20,213 bases of DNA, taken from contig JBOHDE010000050.1 in the NCBI GenBank assembly GCA_050699035.1, positions 1 to 20,213 on the forward strand, given 5' to 3'. Every line of letters begins with the position of its first letter. The first letter of the stretch is position 1. The notes beneath the pieces were generated by a model. That model had not been told where the DNA came from. It saw only the letters and a list, made by a program, of their open reading frames with translations, and made no database searches. The DNA comes from WHTB01 sp050699035. Lineage in GTDB: Bacteria; Actinomycetota; Actinomycetes; Propionibacteriales; Nocardioidaceae. Below, one piece after another: positions 14,174-20,213 of this stretch. The position numbers and the translations under genes were made by a program.

Positions 14174-14260
14174 GAACGGCACGGTCCCGTGCCGTACCAG
14201 AGCAGCCCCACTGCTGCAGTCGTGGGGGTGGTCCCACAAGGCACGGTCCCGTGCCGTTCG
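14174..14260. terminator. Nested palindromic region between convergent genes
   Basis: Two copies of GGCACGGTCCCGTGCC (14178-14193 and 14240-14255), each an 8-bp self-complementary hairpin, flank a third hairpin with CCCCAC (14206-14211) and GTGGGG (14222-14227). The whole block is roughly symmetric. It lies between the stop of the acyltransferase gene (14150) and the stop of the convergent rsbN-like gene (14318), so a bidirectional terminator is the simplest role. It may also be a member of a dispersed palindrome family. Nothing gene-like is seen in 14151-14317. Confidence 0.65.
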
Positions 14261-14317
14261 GGAGCGGGCGAAGCTGTGGGTACGGCGCGGCGGCATGTAC
14301 GAGCGGCTGTCGGCGGG

Positions 14318-15622
14318 TCAGGGCAGCGCGGGCGTCTCGACCAGCTTGGTGACGCTGTCGAGGAGGCCGTCCTCGCCGAGCACGGTGCCGTCGCCGACGA
14401 GGGCACCGCCGACCTTGCCGGTGTCGGTGGTCGGGTCGTCGGTGTCCGGAGCGTCGTCGGGCACGTCGGCCGGCTGCTCCGACGTCGCTGGCGCGCTCGG
14501 CTCGCTGGCCTGCGCGACGCCCCCGAGCAGACCCTCGACGAGGCTGGTGACGATGTTGCGGGTCGGCGCGTCCGTCGCCGTCGGCATCCTGCTCGGCTCC
14601 CGCGTCGGGTCGCTGAACAGGTTGGCATCGATTTGCGGGAGCAGCCCGAACACACGGTCGCGGGACTCATCGACAGGCCCGGCGAGCGGGTCGGCCAACG
14701 GGTCGGTCAGCGCACGATCGGCCTCGGCCTTGGCGTCACCGGACCGGAGGTGGGGCAACGCCCGGGTGGCGAGCGCACCGTCGGGCATCGGCAGACCGTC
14801 GGTGGCCTGGCGCAGCGACATCAGGTTGAGGTCGAGATCGAGCGGCGGTACGCCGGGCGTGCAGTGCGAGCACGCGGCGACCGCCATCCGGTCGAGGGCG
14901 TCGACGACGTCGGCGGCCTCCTCCCAGGCGCCGCGGGCATCGCTGGGGACCTGGTCGGCCAGCTCGGTCAGCTGGTCGGCCGCGGCGGTGGTGAACCTGC
15001 GTACCTGCAGCAGGTCGGCGGAGCGGCCGCTGGAGTCGTACTCCTTGACCAGCAGCTCGCCACCGCGGCTAGCGCTGGCGGAGAAGTCACGGAGCGTCTC
15101 GGACACGGCCTCGCGAGCATGGGCGTCGTCGCTGCCGTCAGCCGCCAGGCCCTCGACCTCGTCGAGCCGGGTCCTGGCCTGTCCCAGCAGCCGGCCGGCC
15201 TCCGCCCGCTCGCTGGTGGCCAGCTCGACCTGGGCCCGCTCGAAGCCGCGCTTGACCGGGTACAGCACCTCGCCCGGCAGCGACTGCTGGCTGGCGGCGG
15301 CGACGCCGGACAGGCCGCCGGTGACTACCAGCGCGGACGCGACGGCCACCAGGCGTCGGCGCTGCCGAACGGAGCGGACCGGCGTCGCGCGGTGGACTGG
15401 CGCGCGCTGCTCGGGGACATGCAGCTCGGTCTGGGCCGCCTCGAGCAGACCGGCGCGCAGACTGTCGCGGAACTGTGTCGTGGGCTCGGCGTCGGGCACC
15501 GAGCGTAGGCTCGTGGCCAGCTCGACGAGCGGGTCGATGACCGGGTCGCCGGTCGTCCGCAGCCCCTCGACGGCGCGCGCGAACTCCTCGGCGCGGCGCC
15601 GTGACGAGAGGTGGTCGGCCAT
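14318..15622 (-). CDS. rsbN: DUF5667 membrane protein, probable RsbN-type anti-sigma factor for BldN
   Basis: The ATG at 15622 (MADHLSSRRRAEEFARAVEG) gives 434 residues; a GTG six codons upstream is possible. Residues 1-88 are cytoplasmic, with a helical N-terminal part typical of these proteins and a second helix FRDSLRAGLLEAAQ. One transmembrane helix lies at about 91-110. The exported part begins with SLPGEVLYPVKRGFE (114-128), the DUF5667 signature, and continues with long helices, then an acidic, low-complexity tail rich in Pro, Thr and Asp. In Streptomyces the anti-sigma factor RsbN is encoded right after bldN and binds sigma-BldN through its cytoplasmic N-terminus. Position and topology match. 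A sigma-BldN-like promoter lies in the 136-base gap before it, implying a feedback loop. Confidence 0.82.
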   Translation of the reverse strand: MADHLSSRRRAEEFARAVEGLRTTGDPVIDPLVELATSLRSVPDAEPTTQFRDSLRAGLLEAAQTELHVPEQRAPVHRATPVRSVRQRRRLVAVASALVVTGGLSGVAAASQQSLPGEVLYPVKRGFERAQVELATSERAEAGRLLGQARTRLDEVEGLAADGSDDAHAREAVSETLRDFSASASRGGELLVKEYDSSGRSADLLQVRRFTTAAADQLTELADQVPSDARGAWEEAADVVDALDRMAVAACSHCTPGVPPLDLDLNLMSLRQATDGLPMPDGALATRALPHLRSGDAKAEADRALTDPLADPLAGPVDESRDRVFGLLPQIDANLFSDPTREPSRMPTATDAPTRNIVTSLVEGLLGGVAQASEPSAPATSEQPADVPDDAPDTDDPTTDTGKVGGALVGDGTVLGEDGLLDSVTKLVETPALP

Positions 15623-15689
15623 CGTACGAATCCTGTTCACAACTGATCACCCGCCGGGGCCACCTGGTTGCGGCACCCGATCTGCCCCC

Positions 15690-15718
15690 TCAACGACGGA
15701 GACCGAGCGGAGGTTACG
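15690..15718 (-). promoter_or_regulatory. Candidate sigma-BldN-dependent promoter of the anti-sigma gene
   Basis: On the minus strand CGTAAC (15713-15718) and CGTTGA (15690-15695) stand 17 bases apart in the 136-base gap between bldN and the rsbN-like gene. Both hexamers equal the sigma-BldN consensus as I remember it from Streptomyces bldM and rsbN promoters; the spacer there is about 16. Transcription would start about 60 bases before the ATG at 15622. Confidence 0.6.
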
Positions 15719-15758
15719 CACGGTAAGGACATACCGGGACGACTTACTCGCGCGGCCA

Positions 15759-16538
15759 TCAGCGCAGTCCTTCCGGGAGCAGCTTGGCGAGGTTGCGTAC
15801 GGCCCGCAGCTGCAGCTGTTTGACGGCACCCTCGGTGCGCTGAAGGATCGCCGCGGTCTCGGCGATCGACATGCCTTGCAGGAACCGGAGGACGAGGCAG
15901 TCTTGCTGCTCCTGGGCGAGCTCGCGCAGGCCGCAGAGCAGCACCTTGTTGGTCAGCCCGGCGATCACGTCGTCCTCCGGCCCGGCCTGGGCGAGGTCGT
16001 GGTCGCCCATGTCGTCGGTGGTGATCTCGAGGCGCTGACGACCCGACTTGTAGTGGTCGGCGACGAGGTTGCGCCCGATGGTCATCAGCCAGGCGCCGAA
16101 GTCGCGCCCCTGCCACTTGAACGACGCCATGCTGCGCAGGGCGCGGAAGAACGTCTCGCTGGTCAGGTCCTCGGCGAGTGCGTGCGACCCGACTCGGTAG
16201 TACAGGAACCGGTAGACCGAGCTCACGTAGTGGTCGTACAGCTGGCCGAACGCCTCACTGTCGCCGGCTCGCGCCAGGTCGACGAGCGCGACGAGCCGCT
16301 CGGTCTCCGGGTCGGTCGACTCGGGCGGCTGCTCATCGCCTGACCGGCCGCCGGCCGAGCCGACCGTCCTGGTCGTGCCTGCGCTGTCGGTCGTGAGCCA
16401 CTGGCCGGTGGGTACGGAGGCGACCGAACCGTCGACACCGGCCACGGCGACCGCGGGCTCGAACAGCCCAGCGATCTCCAGGACCGCCCGGCGAAGCGCC
16501 ACGAGCCCGGCGCTCCCGGTGTGGTCGACGTTGTGCAT
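15759..16538 (-). CDS. bldN: ECF sigma factor, BldN ortholog with N-terminal extension
   Basis: The 259-residue protein starts at ATG 16538, behind a GGAGGGAGAG ribosome site. Residues 1-77 form a non-conserved, Thr/Ser/Gly-rich extension. Region 2 spans about 78-145 with FGQLYDHYVSSVYRFLYYRVG and EDLTSETFFRALR, then FKWQGRDFGAWLMTIGRNLVADHYKS. Region 4 spans about 195-250 with LAQEQQDCLVLRFLQGMSIAETA and EGAVKQLQLRAVRNLAKLLP. This sequence strongly resembles Streptomyces BldN, which controls chaplin, rodlin and bldM genes during aerial growth and is made as a pro-protein with an N-terminal extension of similar length. The adjacent membrane protein is the expected anti-sigma factor. A candidate BldD-type operator lies in its promoter region. 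Function in an organism that may lack aerial hyphae is open. Confidence 0.9.
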   Translation of the reverse strand: MHNVDHTGSAGLVALRRAVLEIAGLFEPAVAVAGVDGSVASVPTGQWLTTDSAGTTRTVGSAGGRSGDEQPPESTDPETERLVALVDLARAGDSEAFGQLYDHYVSSVYRFLYYRVGSHALAEDLTSETFFRALRSMASFKWQGRDFGAWLMTIGRNLVADHYKSGRQRLEITTDDMGDHDLAQAGPEDDVIAGLTNKVLLCGLRELAQEQQDCLVLRFLQGMSIAETAAILQRTEGAVKQLQLRAVRNLAKLLPEGLR

Positions 16539-16549
16539 CGCTCTCCCTC

Positions 16550-16565
16550 CCCGGCTTTCGCCGGG
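16550..16565 (-). other. GAAA-loop hairpin next to the bldN ribosome site
   Basis: On the minus strand CCCGGC and GCCGGG form a six-pair stem closed by a GAAA tetraloop, ending just before the GGAGGGAGAG ribosome site of bldN. It might influence translation initiation, or be incidental. Confidence 0.3.
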
Positions 16566-16624
16566 CTGCCTCCCAAGCAGACGTCACGATGGTAGGGCCT
16601 CAGGGCGGACTTGTGAACCCGTGA

Positions 16625-16639
16625 GTAACTTGCTGTTAC
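16625..16639. promoter_or_regulatory. Palindrome GTAAC-N5-GTTAC, candidate BldD-type site 1
   Basis: GTAAC (16625-16629) and GTTAC (16635-16639) are inverted arms. The 15-mer fits the outer positions TnAC...GTnA of the BldD consensus as I recall it (nTnACnCWGnGTnAn), but not the three central bases. It lies about 90 bases upstream of bldN, probably within its leader. BldD represses bldN in Streptomyces. Confidence 0.4.
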
Positions 16640-16704
16640 CGTGTCTCTGGTCTCGTCCCATTCTTTCCCACTGGCGCCGGTTTACGCCACTGTATGAGCA
16701 TGTT

Positions 16705-16734
16705 TAGTTACACCTCGTAACATTTTTGTTTCAA
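16705..16734 (-). promoter_or_regulatory. Candidate bldN promoter with BldD-type palindrome between -35 and -10
   Basis: On the minus strand TTGAAA (16729-16734) and TAACTA (16705-16710) stand 18 bases apart. Between and partly over them, GTTAC (16707-16711) and GTAAC (16717-16721) form a palindrome of the same half-site type as at 16625-16639. A repressor bound there would block polymerase. The -35 overlaps the stop codon of the phosphatase gene. The leader to the bldN ATG would be about 160 bases. Confidence 0.45.
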
Positions 16735-17615
16735 CCGACGCGGCGCCGGATCGCCGCCCCGGCCGCGACGGCACCGACCAGCGCCCCGGCGGACCCGGCA
16801 GCGAACAGCCCAAGCCTGGCGGCTTTCCGGCCGGTGCGGTAGTCCCTGATCCGCCAGCCGGCCGCTCGCGCGTGCTCCCGCAGCCTCGGGTCGGGGTTGA
16901 TCGCGCACGGGTCGCCGACCAGCGACAGCAGGGGCAGGTCGTTGAACGAGTCGGAGTACGCCGACGAGCGGTCCAGGTCGATGCCTTCCTGAGCGGCCAG
17001 CGCCTTCACCGCCTCGGCCTTGGCCGGGCCGTGCAACAGGTCGCCGACCAGCCGGCCGGTGTAGACCCCGTCGTGATGCTCGGCCACGGTGCCCAACGCC
17101 CCGGTCAGGCCGAGGCGCGACACGATGATGCGGGCGATCTCGATCGGCGCGGCAGTGACCAGCCAGACCCGCTGGCCTTGGTCGAGGTGCATCTGGGCGA
17201 GGGCGCGGGTGCCCGGCCAGATCCGGTGCGCCATCGCCTCGTCGAAGATCTCCTGTCCGAGGGACTCGAGCTCCTCGACCCGGTGGCCGGCGATGAACGA
17301 CAGCGCCTTCCCCCGGGCCGACGCGACGTGCTCCGGGTCCTCGACGCCGACGATGCGGAAGTACGCCTGCTGCCACGCCGCGGCGGCGATGTCCTTGGTG
17401 GTGAAGAAGTGCCGCTTGTGCAGGCCCCGCGCGAGATGGAAGACCGATGCTCCTTGCATCACCGTGTTGTCGACGTCGAAGAAGGCGGCGACCGTCGGGT
17501 CCGGCGGCGTACTCAGAGCGCTCTCGACCTCGGCTGCGGCAGCCGATGCCTCCCCGGCCAGCACCGACCGCGACCGCAGGTTGGTCGGCGGGATGTAGCG
17601 GTAGCGGCGGGGCAT
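16731..17615 (-). CDS. HAD-IB family phosphatase (SerB-like)
   Basis: The 294-residue protein starts at ATG 17615 (MPRRYRYIPPT). A 40-residue lead precedes the HAD core. FFDVDNTV (45-52) is motif I with nucleophile Asp47 and acid/base Asp49; a VTAAP segment is motif II; PAKAEAVKAL (near 198) supplies the motif III lysine; YSDSFNDLPLL (about 220) is motif IV with its Asp pair. The cap between motifs I and II is helical, as in phosphoserine-phosphatase-like HAD-IB enzymes. A C-terminal hydrophobic stretch, LGLFAAGSAGALVGAVAAGAA, followed by RRR suggests membrane attachment. It corresponds to M. tuberculosis Rv0505c (SerB1). The true substrate may be phosphoserine or a lipid phosphate. The short basic lead and membrane tail argue for a membrane-lipid role, which is inference. 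Confidence 0.9.
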   Translation of the reverse strand: MPRRYRYIPPTNLRSRSVLAGEASAAAAEVESALSTPPDPTVAAFFDVDNTVMQGASVFHLARGLHKRHFFTTKDIAAAAWQQAYFRIVGVEDPEHVASARGKALSFIAGHRVEELESLGQEIFDEAMAHRIWPGTRALAQMHLDQGQRVWLVTAAPIEIARIIVSRLGLTGALGTVAEHHDGVYTGRLVGDLLHGPAKAEAVKALAAQEGIDLDRSSAYSDSFNDLPLLSLVGDPCAINPDPRLREHARAAGWRIRDYRTGRKAARLGLFAAGSAGALVGAVAAGAAIRRRVG

Positions 17616-17740
17616 GCGGCGAGCCTATCCACGATTCGGCGAGCGGTGGCCGGGTCTGCGTCGGCCGTGCGGACAGCTGTCGCGCCACCGGCGGCGCCAC
17701 CCCCGGTCGGCCCCACGTGGCGATCTGCAAGACTCCCGGC

Positions 17741-19360
17741 GTGGAGCCTCCAGACGGCGCTACGGTGATCCGCCCCACCGTGGCCAACGTCGCCGACCTG
17801 CTGCGTGAGCAGGCGGGCGTGCGCGGCGATGCCGGCGCGGTGTCCGACGCCCGCCGGAGCCTCACCTGGTCCGAGCTCGACGCCGAGGCCGACCGGGTCG
17901 CGGCCGGCCTGGTCCAGCTCGGCCTGGTCGCCGGCTACCGCGTCGCGGTGTCGCTGACCAACCGGGTGGAGTTCGTGAGTTGTTACCTGGGGATCCTGCG
18001 CGCCGGCCTGGTCGCCGTACCCCTCAACCCCACGTCACCCACCGGCGAGGTCGTGCGGGTTCTCGCCGACAGCGGGGCGCGGGTCGTGGTCTGTGAGACC
18101 GACACCGCCGCCGCGGTCCGCGGCGCGGTCGACGGACTGGCCGACGCGCTGGCAGGCGCCGACGAACAGCTGCGCGCGCGTACGGTCGTGCCGGCTGTCG
18201 TCGTCGTCGATGCCGCCACGGTTCCGGGCGAGCAGGGCTTCGACGCCCTGCTCGCCGCCGAGCCGGTGACCGCGGTGGCGCCGCAGGACCCGCATGCGCT
18301 GGCCGTACTCCTCTACACCTCGGGCACCAGCGGACGCCCACGGGCCGCGATGCTCTCCCACCTCGCGCTGCTGACCAACATCGAGCAGGCCGCGGTGACG
18401 ACGACCGAGGCGATGGGGCCCGACGACGTCGTCCTCGGCGTGCTCCCGCTGTTCCACGTCTACGGGCTCAACGGCGTACTCGGACAGGTGCTCAGGCAGG
18501 GCGCCCGGCTGCTCATCGAGGCCCGGTTCGACGCCGAGCAGACGCTGGCGCTGGTGCAGCGCGAGGCGGCGACGATCGTGCCGGTCGCCCCGCCGGTGCT
18601 CGGCGCCTGGGCGGAGCTGTCCGACCTGGCGGGGCGGCTGACCTCGGTACGACTCGTCGTCACCGGGGCCGGGCCGATGACGCCTGAGGACGTCCGCCGG
18701 TTCGAGACCGCCGCCGGTGTCCAGGTGCACCAGGGCTACGGGCTCACCGAAGCGGCCCCCGCCGTGACGTCGACTCTGATGTCGTCCGAGCCGAAGCCGG
18801 GGTCGGTCGGCAAGGCCCTGCCCGGCGTCGAGCTGCGCGTCCTCGACGAGGGCCACGAGGTGGAGGGCGCCGACGCCGGCGAGGTGTGGGTTCGTGGCGG
18901 CAACCTGTTCGACGGGTACTGGCCCGACGCCGGCGAGGGTCCTGATGCCGATGGGTGGTACGCCACCGGAGACGTGGGCTACCTCGACGCCGACGGTGAC
19001 CTGTTCCTGGTCGACCGGTTGAAGGAGATCGTGATCGTGTCCGGCTTCAACGTGTACCCCTCGGAGATCGAGGACGTGCTCGCCGAGGTCGACGGCGTGG
19101 TCGAGGCCGCGGTCATCGGTGTGCCCGACGCCGAGACCGGCGAGGCGGTCGTGGCGTACGTCGTCACGGAGCCGCATCAGGGGCTGGACGACGCGCGGGT
19201 GGCCGAGCAAGTCCGGGCGCACAGTGACCGTCGGCTGGCAAGGTTCAAGCAGCCGCGAGACCTGCACGTCGTCGCCGAGCTCCCGCGGTCGGTCACCGGC
19301 AAGGTCGCGAAGGGACGCCTTCGGGCGACCGAGCAACGGCGCGCGATGGGGTTGGCGTGA
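17741..19360 (+). CDS. Acyl-CoA synthetase-like AMP-binding (ANL) enzyme
   Basis: With the GTG at 17741 the product has 539 residues; a GTG eight codons later is possible. There is no ribosome site, while AAGACT ends six bases before 17741, so the transcript may be leaderless. Adenylation motifs are present: YTSGTSGRPRAAMLSH (192-207, P-loop, with Arg where most homologs have Lys), GYGLTEAAP (332-340), YATGD (407-411), the hinge DRLKEIVIVSGFNVYPSEIEDVL, and the C-terminal catalytic Lys521 in TGKVAKG. Family members activate fatty or other carboxylic acids as acyl-adenylates and transfer them to CoA or a carrier. Substrate cannot be read from sequence. It is divergent from the phosphatase and overlaps the glutaredoxin-like gene by four bases, so the last two are translationally coupled. 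Confidence 0.92.
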   Translation: MEPPDGATVIRPTVANVADLLREQAGVRGDAGAVSDARRSLTWSELDAEADRVAAGLVQLGLVAGYRVAVSLTNRVEFVSCYLGILRAGLVAVPLNPTSPTGEVVRVLADSGARVVVCETDTAAAVRGAVDGLADALAGADEQLRARTVVPAVVVVDAATVPGEQGFDALLAAEPVTAVAPQDPHALAVLLYTSGTSGRPRAAMLSHLALLTNIEQAAVTTTEAMGPDDVVLGVLPLFHVYGLNGVLGQVLRQGARLLIEARFDAEQTLALVQREAATIVPVAPPVLGAWAELSDLAGRLTSVRLVVTGAGPMTPEDVRRFETAAGVQVHQGYGLTEAAPAVTSTLMSSEPKPGSVGKALPGVELRVLDEGHEVEGADAGEVWVRGGNLFDGYWPDAGEGPDADGWYATGDVGYLDADGDLFLVDRLKEIVIVSGFNVYPSEIEDVLAEVDGVVEAAVIGVPDAETGEAVVAYVVTEPHQGLDDARVAEQVRAHSDRRLARFKQPRDLHVVAELPRSVTGKVAKGRLRATEQRRAMGLA

Positions 19361-19602
19361 CGGCCGACGCCCGCGTCGTCCTTTACACCCGGCCCGGCTG
19401 TCACCTCTGCGACGACGCCCGAGTGGTGATCGAGCGGGTGTGTGCCGAGCTCGGCGTCGGCTGGCAGGAAGTCGACATCAGCGCTGACGAGCACCTGCTC
19501 GCTCAGTACTGGGAGCAGATCCCCGTTACCTTGGTCGACGGCGCCCCGCACGACTTCTGGCGGGTCGACCCGACCCGGCTGCGGGCCGCGCTCACCCGCT
19601 GA
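19357..19602 (+). CDS. Glutaredoxin-like thiol protein (DUF836 type)
   Basis: The 81-residue protein begins with the GTG overlapping the ligase stop (GTGA). It is a single thioredoxin fold: VVLYTRPGCHLCDDAR (7-22) carries the CxxC redox pair Cys15-Cys18, and EQIPVTLVDG (about 53-62) gives the cis-Pro. Such proteins are common beside hemA in actinobacteria (Rv0508 precedes hemA); the next gene to the right may thus be hemA or rex, beyond this window. Reductant and partner are unknown. The gap of repeat DNA after it is unusual for that order. Confidence 0.9.
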   Translation: MTADARVVLYTRPGCHLCDDARVVIERVCAELGVGWQEVDISADEHLLAQYWEQIPVTLVDGAPHDFWRVDPTRLRAALTR

Positions 19603-19603
19603 C

Positions 19604-19667
19604 CTCTCGCCGAGGTTGCGCGTAGGTCGGGTTTCTTCGCGTCGAGGTTGCGCGTAGGTCGGGTTTC
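19604..19667 (+). repeat. Tandem copies of the GAGGTTGCGCG repeat
   Basis: A 25-base sequence starting CGAGGTTGCGCGTAGG is exactly repeated at 19611-19635 and 19643-19667, 7 bases between them, period 32. Its core (GAGGTTGCGCGTAGGTCGG) is nearly the same as the reverse complement of 6771-6804. It starts two bases after the stop of the glutaredoxin-like gene. Only two units, so not a CRISPR. Confidence 0.85.
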
Positions 19668-19686
19668 GCCGGCGCCACCGACCGGA

Positions 19687-19761
19687 CCCAAACGCCGAGA
19701 TGGACTTTCTCGGGGTTTATCGATGCCCGGACGGCCCGAGATCGTCCATCTCGGCGTTGGG
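19687..19761. repeat. 75-bp inverted repeat with 27-base arms
   Basis: Left arm 19687-19714 begins CCCAAACGCCGAGATGGAC and ends CTCGGG. Right arm 19735-19761 begins CCCGAG and ends GTCCATCTCGGCGTTGGG. The arms match except for one extra A and three bases near the middle, and enclose a 20-base loop. It may be a terminator-sized hairpin for the ligase/glutaredoxin operon or a dispersed palindromic element. Confidence 0.8.
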
Positions 19762-19842
19762 CACCGCGCCAATGACGCGAGCAAGGCCAACCCTCACAGC
19801 CAGTGCGCAGGTGGCGGGCTCGGCCACGGCGCGCGTCAAAGA

Positions 19843-20205
19843 TTGCCCAATGGGGGCTCTCCTGCTGGATGTGTGGGTGGGTCTGCGGTTGGCGGTCCGG
19901 TTCAGATAGCCCCGCGGGCGCGGTCTCGTGCGGTCCAGCCACGTGGTGACGGTCATTCCCGTCGGCCACCACATCACCCTCCGAACCGACATTCTGGGCC
20001 CGGAATCGGGGCCGAAAGTGACGGTTCGAGGGGTGAAGTCACCCAGGCACGCCGAGATCGGCCCGGGTCGTCGTCTGCCGACAGGTGTCGCAGAATGCAG
20101 ACGGGTCCACCCGCCGGCACCGGTCACCGCCCCCAGTCGCGTGTCATCGGCCGGCGGCGTCGGACCCTCGCCCACACATCAGTCAGAAGAGCCCCCATTG
20201 GGCAA
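19843..20205. mobile_element. ~363-bp element with inverted ends, possible MITE or decayed IS
   Basis: TTGCCCAATGGGGGCTCT (19843-19860) recurs exactly as its reverse complement at 20188-20205. Similarity continues inward about 20 further bases (GATGTGTGGG shared). The interior holds the dispersed palindromic repeat (19958-20073) and no gene with a supportable start; it is too short for a transposase. I see no clear target-site duplication. The right end is eight bases from the window edge, so a larger structure cannot be excluded. Confidence 0.6.
19958..20073 (+). repeat. Dispersed ~115-bp palindromic repeat, copy 2
   Basis: This matches 6653-6770 in the same orientation with scattered differences: both contain CATCACCCTCCGAACCGACA, CCCGGAATCGGG, CGGTTCGAGGGGTGAAGTC and CGCCGAGATCGG. 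CCTCCGAACCG faces CGGTTCGAGG across GGCCCGGAATCGGGGCC. The copy lies inside the inverted-end element, whose ends are absent around copy 1. Confidence 0.8.
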
Positions 20206-20213
20206 GAGTCGAC

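Noticed and set aside
13847..15508. 553-codon plus-strand open frame
   Set aside because: Overlaps the acyltransferase and is antisense to the rsbN-like gene; no domain, composition of a shadow frame.
14295..16343. 682-codon plus-strand open frame
   Set aside because: It lies antisense to the rsbN-like and bldN genes, whose products have clear families; a long open frame is a by-product of high GC.
19604..19667. CRISPR array
   Set aside because: Only two units with a 7-base spacer.
19717..20175. 152-codon minus-strand open frame at the right end
   Set aside because: It crosses the repeat element; the only similar peptide in the window comes from the other repeat copy, so it is repeat DNA, not a supported gene.
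1..20213. tRNA or rRNA genes
   Set aside because: I found no cloverleaf with a GTTCRA arm and no rRNA-like stretch on either strand by eye; a tRNAscan-SE run would settle it.

Overview
The window is GC-rich DNA with dense, mostly non-overlapping genes, many GTG starts, weak or absent Shine-Dalgarno sites and actinobacterial gene families. Gene order identifies it as Actinomycetota, most likely a member of the Propionibacteriales such as Nocardioides or a relative (the rank below phylum is an inference). The core trpS - acuC - small HTH - bS22 - epimerase - acyltransferase - rsbN-like - bldN - HAD phosphatase - glutaredoxin follows an arrangement I recall from Streptomyces (around SCO3323-SCO3334) and, in part, from Mycobacterium (Rv0500A-Rv0508).

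Layout. Positions 1-4200 are accessory genes. They comprise a two-gene operon for a secreted metzincin-type zinc protease and a secreted protein of unknown function, an ECF sigma factor with its membrane partner (with a fitting autoregulatory promoter), another secreted unknown, and a divergent CGNR zinc-finger regulator. Positions 4193-4469 hold no gene but a compact set of direct and tandem repeats. A TPR protein then faces a trpS-cupin operon. trpS is preceded by a 14-codon leader peptide with tandem Trp codons and three mutually exclusive RNA hairpins, a classical ribosome-mediated attenuator. Positions 6541-6826 are repeat-filled, followed by acuC and the small HTH gene.

A 3.2-kb gene for a fungalysin-type (M36) exopeptidase sits between the HTH gene and the 33-codon bS22 gene, which are neighbours in the related genomes I recall. 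The epimerase and acyltransferase genes form an overlapping pair. They converge through a nested palindrome on the bldN/rsbN-like pair. A HAD-IB phosphatase, a divergent acyl-CoA-ligase-like gene and a glutaredoxin-like gene follow. The last 610 bases have no gene and hold three kinds of repeat, including a ~363-bp element with inverted ends.

The most interesting connections are regulatory. Both the anti-sigma gene (rsbN-like) and the inserted M36 peptidase gene carry the same promoter-like pair, CGTRAC-N17-CGTTGA, which resembles the sigma-BldN promoter consensus. The bldN upstream region has two GTNAC/GTTAC palindromes resembling BldD sites, one of them lying between a candidate -35 and -10. 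This suggests a small BldD-sigmaBldN circuit controlling an exoprotease. All of it is inference from sequence and remembered consensus motifs; no searches were run.
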